This document shows, in pieces, positions 11,334 to 18,988 of a DNA stretch of 64,000 nucleotides (its first letter is position 1; every line of letters begins with the position of its first letter). Origin of the DNA: CAWKGC01 sp963849005 (GTDB lineage Bacteria > Pseudomonadota > Gammaproteobacteria > Burkholderiales > Usitatibacteraceae); the NCBI GenBank assembly GCA_963849005.1, contig CAWKGC010000022.1:124001-188000 (forward strand), written 5' to 3'. The notes beneath the pieces were generated by a model. It was not told the origin of the DNA, ran no database searches, and saw nothing but the letters and a program-made list of their open reading frames with translations. The position numbers and the translations under genes are program-made.

Positions 11334-11732
11334 ATGCAAATGAAGTCCGCCCCCGAAACCCTCACCGCCGCGCAGCGCTCGCTCCTGATGCGCCGCTTGC
11401 ATGCCCTCGTGAAGCACCTCGAGGGCAACGCTACCGCTGCCGTGCGCGAAGTCCGCGGCGAGGATGCCCGGCTCACCGGGGAACTTGCCGGAACGGGCGA
11501 TGCGGCGCTGGCGGAAAGCGAACTCGAGCGCGACCTCGCGACCGTGGGCAATGCCAATGAAGCCCTCGCGCAGGCGCGTGACGCGCTCGCGCGCATGGAC
11601 GCCGGGAGCTACGGCCGCTGCGAGGCGTGCGACGAACCCATCGGCTTCGAACGCCTCGCCGCGCAGCCTGCGGCCACGCGTTGCATCGCGTGCCAGGGCG
11701 CCGAAGAAAAACGCGAGGCGCGGCGCCACTGA
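11334..11732 (+). CDS. TraR/DksA-family C4 zinc-finger protein
   Basis: 132 residues: a long N-terminal coiled coil (about 10-85, with repeated Ala/Glu/Arg) and a C-terminal zinc finger CEACDEPIGFERL...CIAC with four cysteines. DksA-family proteins reach into the RNA polymerase secondary channel and adjust transcription during starvation. The coiled-coil tip has acidic residues (GEDARLTGEL, GTGDAALAESELERD) but not a clear DxxDxA pair, so activity like that of DksA itself is uncertain. An FNR/ANR-type promoter lies directly upstream. It converges with the CsoR/FrmR repressor gene; the gap is only 54 bp. Confidence 0.82.
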   Translation: MQMKSAPETLTAAQRSLLMRRLHALVKHLEGNATAAVREVRGEDARLTGELAGTGDAALAESELERDLATVGNANEALAQARDALARMDAGSYGRCEACDEPIGFERLAAQPAATRCIACQGAEEKREARRH

Positions 11733-11786
11733 CGCGAAGGCGGGATCTCGGCGTGCCCGCGCGCCTTCGACCGAAGCTGCGCTCGA

Positions 11787-12071
11787 TCAGCCGAACTTGG
11801 CCAGCAGCGCGGCCGCGTGCTCGAGGCGCTTTTCGATCGCGTGCCTGCCGCTCGCGCCCGCCGGGGCCGGGTCGCCCCCCTGGATCGCGCAGGCCAGCAC
11901 GTTGAAGAACGCCTTGTCGAGGGCGCGCCGGCTGGCCGAAAGCTGCTGCGTGACGGCTTCGCAATCGGCACCCGAGTCGATCATCGCCTGTATGCCGCGC
12001 AGCTGCCCCTCGACCCGCTTCAATCGCAGGATGAGGTCGCGCTTGTGGATTTCGTCGCGGATCTTGGCCAT
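11787..12071 (-). CDS. CsoR/FrmR-family (DUF156) transcriptional repressor with atypical cysteines
   Basis: 94-residue all-helical repressor; the family binds DNA as tetramers and releases it on metal, formaldehyde or persulfide. KRVEGQLRGIQAMI (18-31) is the DNA-contacting segment. C37 corresponds to the first, invariant sensor Cys. At the two positions where CsoR has His and a second Cys, this protein has Ala62 and Gly66, but it carries C61 just before. It therefore lacks the copper-binding set; a C37/C61 thiol switch is possible. Start ATG 12071 has GGAGG five bases upstream. It is divergent from the DUF2892-trxC-RND operon and has operator-like palindromes in both promoters. Confidence 0.88.
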   Translation of the reverse strand: MAKIRDEIHKRDLILRLKRVEGQLRGIQAMIDSGADCEAVTQQLSASRRALDKAFFNVLACAIQGGDPAPAGASGRHAIEKRLEHAAALLAKFG

Positions 12072-12096
12072 GGGAGCCTCCGGATGCAAGGCCTTC

Positions 12097-12125
12097 AATA
12101 TACGGTAGGGAGTATGGCAGTTCAA
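12097..12125 (-). promoter_or_regulatory. Promoter of the repressor gene with embedded operator
   Basis: Reading the minus strand, TTGAAC (12125-12120) and TATATT (12102-12097) are separated by exactly 17 bp, a good sigma70 promoter. The spacer and -10 contain ATACTCCCTACCGTAT (12115-12100), which resembles G/C-tract palindromic CsoR-class operators and the second site in the facing promoter. Autorepression is the simplest reading. Confidence 0.68.
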
Positions 12126-12159
12126 GCCCCTCGCGCTCCCCGCTTGAAACCGCCCGCAC

Positions 12160-12188
12160 TTGCCTTTATATACCCCCCGGGGTATAAT
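12160..12188 (+). promoter_or_regulatory. Promoter of the DUF2892-trxC-RND operon with operator in the spacer
   Basis: TTGCCT (12160-12165), a 17-bp spacer and a perfect TATAAT (12183-12188) make a strong sigma70 promoter 31 bp before the first ATG. The spacer and -10 hold the near-palindrome ATACCCCCCGGGGTAT (12170-12185), typical of CsoR-type operators, so the divergent repressor most likely blocks RNA polymerase here. Confidence 0.8.
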
Positions 12189-12218
12189 GACCCCTCGTTC
12201 AACCAAGTGGAGAATGCC

Positions 12219-12437
12219 ATGAGCACCGAACGCATCATCCGGATCTTCGCCGGCGCAGTCGTCCTCCTTTCCCTGGCCCTCGGGGTGCAGGCAAGCCCGG
12301 CCTTCGTCAGCGCGAACTTCCTCTGGCTGACCGCCTTTGCCGGGGCGAACCTCCTGCAAAGCGGCTTCACGGGCTTCTGCCCGCTCGAGCTGATCCTGAA
12401 GAGGCTCGGCGTGCGTTCCGCGTCCCAGCCCGCCTGA
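12219..12437 (+). CDS. DUF2892 (YgaP-type) inner-membrane protein
   Basis: 72 residues. Two hydrophobic helices (about 7-27 and 31-52) are followed by FCPLELILKRLGV, the typical end of DUF2892 proteins, which occur alone or fused to rhodaneses as in YgaP. The conserved GFTGFCP places a Cys at the membrane face. First gene of the repressor-controlled operon: the ATG comes 31 bp after the TATAAT, trxC follows 10 bp downstream. In other genomes this family often accompanies sulfur-transfer genes, so a link to thiol or persulfide stress is plausible but not shown here. Confidence 0.82.
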   Translation: MSTERIIRIFAGAVVLLSLALGVQASPAFVSANFLWLTAFAGANLLQSGFTGFCPLELILKRLGVRSASQPA

Positions 12438-12447
12438 GCGCGCCGCC

Positions 12448-12894
12448 ATGCCCGCCGCAGCCGTTTCCCACGTCCACGTCGCCTGCCCGAACTGCCTCGC
12501 GCAAAACCGCGTCGACGGCGCTCGCCTGGCGGAAGGACCGAAGTGCGGGCGGTGCGAGGCGCCGCTTCTCGACGCGAGCGTCGTCGAGCTCGATGACGAG
12601 AGCTTCGGCGCCTTCACCCAGCGCACCGACGTGCCTGTCCTCGTCGACTTCTGGGCGCCGTGGTGCGGCCCGTGCCGCGCGATGGCCCCGGAGTTCGAGG
12701 CGGCCGCGCGGCACCTCGCCGGACGCGCGCGCCTCGTGAAGGTGAACGCGGACCTGGCGCCCGATGCCACAGCCCGCTTCGCCATTCGCTCGATACCGAC
12801 CCTCGTGCTGCTGCGTTCCGGGGACGAGGTCGCCCGCGCCAGCGGCGGGCGCAGCGCTCCCGACATCGAGCGCTTCGTCGCCCAATCCGCCTGA
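12448..12894 (+). CDS. trxC: Thioredoxin 2 (zinc-ribbon thioredoxin)
   Basis: 148 residues. The N-terminal zinc ribbon has two CxxC pairs (CPNC near 13 and CGRC near 34). The thioredoxin domain carries the redox-active WCGPC near 71-75, the cis-Pro loop SIPTLVLL and a normal C-terminal helix. TrxC reduces disulfides and is oxidative-stress-induced in E. coli. Lying between a DUF2892 membrane protein and an RND adaptor, 7 bp before the latter, it is clearly part of one operon, which suggests that the inducing agent attacks thiols. No sign of damage. Confidence 0.93.
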   Translation: MPAAAVSHVHVACPNCLAQNRVDGARLAEGPKCGRCEAPLLDASVVELDDESFGAFTQRTDVPVLVDFWAPWCGPCRAMAPEFEAAARHLAGRARLVKVNADLAPDATARFAIRSIPTLVLLRSGDEVARASGGRSAPDIERFVAQSA

Positions 12895-12901
12895 GGCCGC
12901 C

Positions 12902-13963
12902 ATGAGACTCGTCGCAGTGGCCACCGTTGCGCTGCTTGCCGCGGCATGCGGGCAAACCACGACTTCCGCCCCCGCGCAAGCGCCGCCGCCGCTGGCCACC
13001 GCCGCCGCCGAGCTGCGCGAAGTCGACCTCACCACGTCGGCGGAGGCCGTAGTCGAGGCTGTGCGCCAGTCCACCGTGTCGGCCCAGATCGCCGGGCGCA
13101 TCGTCGACATCCGCTTCGACGTCGGGGACCGCGTCAACAAGGGCGACGTGATCGTGCGCATCGACGAGCGTGCCGCAAGCCAGGCCGTGGCCGCCAGCGA
13201 AGCGCAGGTGCGCGAGGCCGAAGCGACGCTCGCGAACGCCCGCGCCCAATACGAACGCTCGAGGCAGCTCCTCGCGCAGAAGTTCATCAGCCAGGCCGCG
13301 CTCGACAAGTCCGAGGCCGATTTCAAGGCGGCCGAGTCGCGCATGAAAGCGATGCTCGCCGGCGCCGGCGCGGCCTCGACGGAAAGGAGTTTTGCCACGA
13401 TTGCCGCCCCCTACAGCGGCATCGTGTCGGCGCGACACGTTCAGCTGGGCGAAATGGCCGCTCCCGGCAAGCCGCTCATGACCGGCTTCGACCCCGCGAC
13501 GCTGCGGGTCGTGGCCACCGTATCGTCCGACCAGGCGCCGTCCCTGCAGGCGGGCGCCCGCGCGCGCGTCGAGGTCCCCTCCGCCAATCGCTGGGTGGAG
13601 GTGAAGTCCGTCGTCGTCCTGCCGTCGGCGGATCCGCGCACCCACACCACGCAGGTCCGCCTCGAATTGCCCGCGGACACGAAGGGCCTGCTTCCCGGCG
13701 TGTTCGCCCGCGCGCACTTCACGACCGGCAAGGCGCCGCGCCTCATGGTGCCGCGCGAGGCCGTGATCCGCCGCAGTGAAGTGACCGCCGTGTACGTGGT
13801 CGATGACAAGGGCAGGCCCTCGCTTCGCCAGGTCAGGCTCGGCACGGCCTCCGACGAGAGCTCGGTCGAAGTGCTGGCAGGAGTGAGGCCAGGCGAGAAA
13901 GTCGCGCTCGACCCGGTGAAGGCCGGCATGGCCACGATCGCCCCGCCGCCCCAAGGGGCCTGA
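12902..13963 (+). CDS. RND efflux periplasmic adaptor lipoprotein (membrane fusion protein)
   Basis: 353 residues. Lipoprotein signal with lipobox LLAAAC (Cys16), then the HlyD-type layout: a biotinyl-lipoyl half (VSAQIAGRIVDIRFDVGDRVNKGD), a coiled-coil hairpin (about 85-145), the second lipoyl half (FATIAAPYSGIVSARHVQLGEM), a beta barrel and a membrane-proximal domain. It would link the inner-membrane pump encoded 2 bp downstream to an outer-membrane channel. No outer-membrane factor gene is present, so a shared TolC-type channel is presumably recruited. Substrate unknown. Confidence 0.9.
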   Translation: MRLVAVATVALLAAACGQTTTSAPAQAPPPLATAAAELREVDLTTSAEAVVEAVRQSTVSAQIAGRIVDIRFDVGDRVNKGDVIVRIDERAASQAVAASEAQVREAEATLANARAQYERSRQLLAQKFISQAALDKSEADFKAAESRMKAMLAGAGAASTERSFATIAAPYSGIVSARHVQLGEMAAPGKPLMTGFDPATLRVVATVSSDQAPSLQAGARARVEVPSANRWVEVKSVVVLPSADPRTHTTQVRLELPADTKGLLPGVFARAHFTTGKAPRLMVPREAVIRRSEVTAVYVVDDKGRPSLRQVRLGTASDESSVEVLAGVRPGEKVALDPVKAGMATIAPPPQGA

Positions 13964-13965
13964 CC

Positions 13966-16900
13966 GTGGACGGCATGGGCGTCTCCGGGCGCATCGCCCG
14001 GTATTTCCAGGACTCGCAACTCACGCCGCTGGTCGCGCTGGTCGCCCTGCTCCTCGGGCTGTTCGCCGTGGCGGTCACGCCGCGCGAGGAAGAGCCGCAG
14101 ATCAACGTCACGATGGCGAACGTCTTCGTGCCGTTTCCCGGCGCCTCGGTGAAGGATGTCGAGGCGCTGGTGTCCGTTCCGGCCGAGCAGGTTCTGGCGC
14201 AGATCCAGGGCATCGAGCACGTGTATTCGGTATCGCGCCCGGGAATGGCCATCCTTACCGTGCAGTTCAAGGTGGGTGTCGCGCACACCGAGGCCATCGT
14301 CCGGCTGCGCGATGCGCTCGAGGCCAACCGCGACTGGATCTCGCCGGGCCTGGGCGTCCTCGTCCCGGTGGTGAAGCCCAAGGGCATCGACGACGTGCCC
14401 GTGGTCTCGGTGGCCCTCTGGAGCACGGACGATTCGAAGGGCGCCTTCGAGCTGGAGCGGGTCGCGCACGCGATCGAGATCGAGCTGAAGCGCGTGCCCG
14501 GGACGCGTGAAGTGCAGGCGCTGGGCGGGCCCGGGCGCGTGGTGCGCGTGCTGCTCGACGCCGACCGGCTCGGCTCGCATGGCGTCACCGCGCTCGACGT
14601 GAACAATGCGCTGCAGGTTGCGAACGTCGCCCAGTCCACCGGGAAGCTCGTGCAGGGCAATCGCGAGATCGCCGTGGAGACCGGCAATTACCTCGAGTCG
14701 GCCGCCGACGTGAAAGGCCTCGTCGTGGGCACCTTCGAGCGGCGGCCCGTGTACCTGGGCGACGTCGCAGAGATCGTGGACGGCCCCGACCAGCCGGCGC
14801 GCTACCACTGGACCGGCACCGGGCCTGCGGCCGGGACGAAAGGCATCGCCGCGGCCGGCGAGCGCCCGGCCGTCACGCTGCAAGTCACCAAGAAGCCGGG
14901 CGAGAACGCGGTCGAGGTCGCCGGGCGCGTCGTGGCGCGCGTGGCCGAACTGCAGGGCACGCTGATCCCGGCCGACGTGCACGCAACCGTCACGCGAAAC
15001 TACGGTGCCACCGCGAACGACAAGGCGCGAAGCCTGATCAAGAAGCTCATCTTCGCCACGCTTTCGGTGGTGGTGCTGGTGTTCTTCACGCTGGGAAGGC
15101 GCGAGGCGCTCATCGTCGGGCTCGCCGTCGTCCTCACGCTTGCGGCCACCCTCTTCGCTTCCTGGGCGTGGGGCTTCACCCTCAACCGCGTCTCGCTCTT
15201 CGCGCTGATCTTCTCGATCGGCATCCTCGTCGACGACGCCATCGTCGTGGTCGAGAACATCCACCGCCACCGCGGCATGAAGGGCGGCCCGCTGCGCGGC
15301 ATCATCCCCGGCGCCGTCGACGAAGTCGGCGGCCCGACCATCCTCGCCACGCTGACCGTGATCGCGGCGCTCCTGCCGATGGCCTTCGTCTCGGGCCTCA
15401 TGGGCCCTTACATGAGCCCCATCCCGATCAACGCGAGCATGGGCATGCTGATCTCGCTCGCGATCGCGTTCACGGTGACGCCCTGGCTCGCGCTGCGCCT
15501 GCTCGGCCATCACGGCGAGCCGCAGGCCTCGCCGCTCGACGCGAAGCTCGCGGCGTTTTTCCAGAGGATTCTGGGGCCATTCGTTGCGGCGCCGCTGGCG
15601 GCAAGGAACCGCCGCCGCCTCGGTGCCGCCATCGCCGTGCTGATCGCCGCATCCGTCGCGCTCGCGGGCGTCAAGCTCGTGGTGCTGAAAATGCTGCCCT
15701 TCGACAACAAGTCGGAATTCCAGGTGGTCGTCGACATGCCCGCAGGCACGCCGGTCGAAATCACGGCGGCGGCGCTGCGCGAAATGGGCGCGCACCTTTC
15801 GGGCATCGGGGAAGTCACCGACTACCAGGCGTATGCCGGGCTTGCCTCGCCGATCAACTTCAACGGGCTGGTGCGCCAGTACTACCTGCGCTCGCTCGCC
15901 GAGCAGGGCGACCTGCAGGTGAACCTCGTGGACAAGTCGAAGCGCCAGCGCAAGAGCCACGACATCGCCGCGGGCGTGCGTCCCGCGCTGGAGGCGATCG
16001 CGAAGCGCTGGGACGCGAAGGTGAAAGTGGTGGAAGTTCCGCCGGGACCGCCCGTGCTCTCGCCGATCGTCGCCGAGGTCTACGGTCCCGAGGAGGCCGG
16101 GCGCATCCGAGTGGCGAAGAAGGTGCGCGAGGCGCTTGCCGCCACGCCCGACATCGTGGCGATCGACGACACGGTGGACGACCCCGCGCCGCGCATCGTG
16201 CTCAAGGTGGACCAGGCCAAGGCCGCCGTGCTGGGCATCTCGCGCCGCGACGTGGTCGAAACCATGCGCACGGGACTTTCCGGCGCGGACGTGACGCCCC
16301 TGCATGACGGCAATTCGAAATACGAAGTGCCGGTGCGCGTGACGCTGCCTGCGGAGCGCAAGGGCGAGCTGGGCGAGTTCCTGAAGCTGCAGTTGCGCTC
16401 GGCTGATGGTTCGCTGGTTCCCCTTTCGGAACTGGTTCGCGCAGTGGCAAGCGACCGCGAGCGCCCCGTTCATCACAAGGACCTGCTGCCGGTGGTGTAC
16501 GTCGTGGCCGACCAGGCTGGGAGCACGTCCAGCCCGCTCTACGGGATGTTCGGCGCTCGCGGCAGAATCGCGGGCGAGGCGCTCGACGAGGGCGGCACGC
16601 TCGGCGAGTACTTCATTCGCCAGCCTTCCGACCCCTACCGCCAGTACGCGATCAAGTGGGACGGCGAATGGCAGGTGACGTACGAGACCTTCCGCGACAT
16701 GGGCCTCGCCTATGGCGTGGGCCTGGTCCTCATCTACCTGCTGGTGGTGGCGCAGTTCCGCTCCTACCTCGTGCCGCTGGTGATCATGGCGCCCATCCCG
16801 CTCACCATCATCGGCGTGATGCCCGGGCATGCGCTGCTGGGGGCGAACTTCACCGCGACCTCGATGATCGGCATGATCGCGCTCGCCGGCATCATCGTCA

Positions 16901-17190
16901 GGAACTCGATACTGCTTGTGGATTTCGTCCAGCTCAAGGTGGCCGAAGGCGTGGCGCTTCGCGAAGCCGTGATGCAGTCCGCAGCGGCGCGGGCAAAGCC
17001 CATTGCGCTCACCGCGCTGGCAGCGATGATGGGCGCCGGCTTCATCCTCGACGACCCGATCTTCAACGGGCTGGCGATCTCGCTCATCTTCGGGATACTC
17101 ATCTCGACCCTTCTCACGCTGGTCGTGATCCCGGTGCTTTACTACGCCGTCTTCCGGCATCGGTTCCCGGAACCCGGCGACCGCGGGTAA
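13966..17190 (+). CDS. RND-family efflux permease
   Basis: 1074 residues; proton-driven trimeric exporter of the AcrB/MexF superfamily. After TM1 come the periplasmic porter repeats. The central membrane block has DDAIVVVENIHRHRG (about 424-438), the RND motif that contains the proton-relay Asp pair region, and the second block ends in RNSILLVDFVQLKVAEG. The length is slightly above the typical 1020-1050. The likely start is GTG 13966, with ATG 13975 an alternative. Last gene of the repressor-controlled operon; it converges with nqrM 53 bp away. Whether it exports drugs, solvents or sulfur-stress products cannot be told from sequence. Confidence 0.92.
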   Translation: MDGMGVSGRIARYFQDSQLTPLVALVALLLGLFAVAVTPREEEPQINVTMANVFVPFPGASVKDVEALVSVPAEQVLAQIQGIEHVYSVSRPGMAILTVQFKVGVAHTEAIVRLRDALEANRDWISPGLGVLVPVVKPKGIDDVPVVSVALWSTDDSKGAFELERVAHAIEIELKRVPGTREVQALGGPGRVVRVLLDADRLGSHGVTALDVNNALQVANVAQSTGKLVQGNREIAVETGNYLESAADVKGLVVGTFERRPVYLGDVAEIVDGPDQPARYHWTGTGPAAGTKGIAAAGERPAVTLQVTKKPGENAVEVAGRVVARVAELQGTLIPADVHATVTRNYGATANDKARSLIKKLIFATLSVVVLVFFTLGRREALIVGLAVVLTLAATLFASWAWGFTLNRVSLFALIFSIGILVDDAIVVVENIHRHRGMKGGPLRGIIPGAVDEVGGPTILATLTVIAALLPMAFVSGLMGPYMSPIPINASMGMLISLAIAFTVTPWLALRLLGHHGEPQASPLDAKLAAFFQRILGPFVAAPLAARNRRRLGAAIAVLIAASVALAGVKLVVLKMLPFDNKSEFQVVVDMPAGTPVEITAAALREMGAHLSGIGEVTDYQAYAGLASPINFNGLVRQYYLRSLAEQGDLQVNLVDKSKRQRKSHDIAAGVRPALEAIAKRWDAKVKVVEVPPGPPVLSPIVAEVYGPEEAGRIRVAKKVREALAATPDIVAIDDTVDDPAPRIVLKVDQAKAAVLGISRRDVVETMRTGLSGADVTPLHDGNSKYEVPVRVTLPAERKGELGEFLKLQLRSADGSLVPLSELVRAVASDRERPVHHKDLLPVVYVVADQAGSTSSPLYGMFGARGRIAGEALDEGGTLGEYFIRQPSDPYRQYAIKWDGEWQVTYETFRDMGLAYGVGLVLIYLLVVAQFRSYLVPLVIMAPIPLTIIGVMPGHALLGANFTATSMIGMIALAGIIVRNSILLVDFVQLKVAEGVALREAVMQSAAARAKPIALTALAAMMGAGFILDDPIFNGLAISLIFGILISTLLTLVVIPVLYYAVFRHRFPEPGDRG

Positions 17191-17243
17191 CCTACCCGGC
17201 GAGGAGCATCGAGTGCCGGGGACGTTCCCCGGGCCGCCGCCAC

Positions 17244-17435
17244 TCAGCGCCCGCGGTTGGGACAGCCCACGCAGGACCCGATTGCCTTTGCGTCCGCCCC
17301 GGCGGCCGGGGGGCCGCCGCACGAGCCGCGCAGGCAGCGGCCCGTCATGCGCGAACCCAGCATCATCGCCCCCACGGCGAACGCGATGAGCACGAATGTC
17401 ACGAGGAAGATGGCGACGAAAGTGGCGGTGTCCAC
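17244..17435 (-). CDS. nqrM: Na+-NQR maturation protein NqrM
   Basis: 63 residues: one N-terminal transmembrane helix (about 6-27), then a Cys-rich tail with RCLRGSCGG and IGSCVGCPNR, giving four cysteines in the pattern of NqrM (DUF539). NqrM is needed to assemble the iron site between NqrD and NqrE of the Na+-pumping NADH:quinone oxidoreductase. It is the last gene of the nqr operon, 5 bp after apbE, the usual position. Its presence supports a functional Na+-NQR rather than an Rnf complex. Confidence 0.93.
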   Translation of the reverse strand: MDTATFVAIFLVTFVLIAFAVGAMMLGSRMTGRCLRGSCGGPPAAGADAKAIGSCVGCPNRGR

Positions 17436-17440
17436 GAGGC

Positions 17441-18520
17441 TCAGCCCTTCACGCGCTCGGAGGCGAGCTTTGCGAATTCCGGCGATTGCCGGCCGACGAG
17501 CTTGCCGTCACCGCCGCGCTCGATGAAGCACGCCGCCAGGCCGGTACCGGCCGCGAACTCCAGGCCGCGCCCGGCGCCCATCACGAAGAGAGCGGTGGCC
17601 AGCGCGTCGGCGCGGGCGCAATCGCGCGCCACGACGGAGACCGAAGCGAGGCTTCCGCGGACCGGCTCGCGCGTGGCGGGGTCGATCTCGTGCGAGTAAC
17701 GGCGGCCGTCCTGCTCGAAGAAAATGCGGTAGTCGCCGGAGGTGGCCATGGCAAGGCCGTCGAGAGGCACCACCAGCCAGGCCTGCTGCGAGACGGAATC
17801 GGGGCGCTCGATGCCGATGCGCCACGGCCGGCCCTCGGCATTGCGGCCGCTGCAGCGCACTTCGCCTCCGGCCTCGACCATGTAGTCGGTCGCGCCCAGC
17901 GCTTCCAGCGCGCGCGCCGCCAGGTCGACGCCGTAGCCCTTGGCGATGCCCGAAAGGTCGGCGCGAACGCCGTCGCGATCCTTGGCCAGCGTCCCCGCGG
18001 CGCGGTCGATCGCGATCGCCCGCCAGTCGATGCGCGGCGCCAACGCGAGGAGTTCCGTCGCTGCCGGGATTCGTTGCACCTTGGACGGCCCGAATCCCCA
18101 GGCATCGACGGCGGGGGCCACGGTCACATCGAACGCGCCTGCGGTCGCCTCGCTGATTTCGCGTGCCAGGGCGAAAACTTCGAGCGTATCGCGCGACACG
18201 GCGAACGGTGAACCGGCCGGCTGGCGATTGAAGCGCGAGAGCTCGGAGGTCTCGAGGTAAGTCGACATGCGAGCGACCACGCTTTCAAGTGCAGCAGCGA
18301 CGGCGCCAGCGCCTTTCCGCGCGAGCCCTTCGGCCAGCGGGCCGGCGAGTTTCGCGTTCCACACCGTGCCCATGGCCGGGCCGTGGAAGGCGGCGAGCGT
18401 GCGGCGCCCGAGGCTGGCGATGTCGCCGCATCCGGCGAGCAGCGCGGTTGCGCCGAGCGCCTGAATGATGGCGCGGCGGCGGGGAGAGAGGATGGTATCC
18501 ATGGCGTCTTCCTTGGTCAT
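17441..18520 (-). CDS. apbE: FAD:protein FMN transferase (flavinylates NqrB and NqrC)
   Basis: 359 residues. The lipoprotein signal (TALLAGC) places it in the periplasm. It has the ApbE fold motifs: AMGTVWNAKL, ELSRFNR, the DLSGIAKGYGVDLA segment and the C-terminal ADALATALFVMG. The enzyme attaches FMN to Thr in SGAT motifs, and both NqrB and NqrC encoded upstream carry these. The start codon overlaps the stop of the CBS gene (TGATG), so the two are translationally coupled; ATG 18502 is an alternative start. Complete and undamaged. Confidence 0.94.
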   Translation of the reverse strand: MTKEDAMDTILSPRRRAIIQALGATALLAGCGDIASLGRRTLAAFHGPAMGTVWNAKLAGPLAEGLARKGAGAVAAALESVVARMSTYLETSELSRFNRQPAGSPFAVSRDTLEVFALAREISEATAGAFDVTVAPAVDAWGFGPSKVQRIPAATELLALAPRIDWRAIAIDRAAGTLAKDRDGVRADLSGIAKGYGVDLAARALEALGATDYMVEAGGEVRCSGRNAEGRPWRIGIERPDSVSQQAWLVVPLDGLAMATSGDYRIFFEQDGRRYSHEIDPATREPVRGSLASVSVVARDCARADALATALFVMGAGRGLEFAAGTGLAACFIERGGDGKLVGRQSPEFAKLASERVKG

Positions 18521-18969
18521 CAGGTGCCCGGCCCGCCTGCGAGGCGCACGGCCGCCTCGAAGCGGCCCTCCCCGTGGCGGATGAGCTGGTAGGCGAGGTC
18601 GCGCATCGAGACGAGGCCGTGCACATGCGGCCCGTCGATCACGAGGAGGTGGCGGTGGCGGTGCACGTACATGAGGGCGAGCGCCGCCTCCAGCGTGGTC
18701 CCCGGCGAGACGAAATGGACGTCGCGCGTCATGACCATCGACAACGGCGTCTTTTTCGGGTCGAGTCCGACGCGCACGACGCGCATCATCACGTCGCGCT
18801 CGGTGAAGATGCCCCCGACCAGCGCGTCCTCGGTGCTCACTACCACGGCGCCGATCGCCTCGGAGGCCATCAGTTCCACGGCTTCGGCCACGCTTGCCGA
18901 GGCGGCGATCGAGTGGAGCTTGTCCATGCCCTTGTCGCGCAGGGCCTCCATCACGGTCAATACGGTCAT
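18520..18969 (-). CDS. CBS-domain pair protein embedded in the nqr operon
   Basis: 149 residues made almost entirely of two CBS motifs (about 16-70 and 78-138), each with the typical GxxTxRDxM-like end (GGIFTERDVM, LVSMRDLA). CBS pairs bind adenine nucleotides or NAD-type ligands and usually regulate a partner. Start ATG 18969 follows AGGAG and sits 19 bp after nqrF. The stop overlaps the apbE start. Insertion here, between nqrF and apbE, suggests a sensor of nucleotide or NADH state for the respiratory pump; this is inference. Confidence 0.87.
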   Translation of the reverse strand: MTVLTVMEALRDKGMDKLHSIAASASVAEAVELMASEAIGAVVVSTEDALVGGIFTERDVMMRVVRVGLDPKKTPLSMVMTRDVHFVSPGTTLEAALALMYVHRHRHLLVIDGPHVHGLVSMRDLAYQLIRHGEGRFEAAVRLAGGPGT

Positions 18970-18988
18970 CGTCGCTTCTCCTTCGCGC

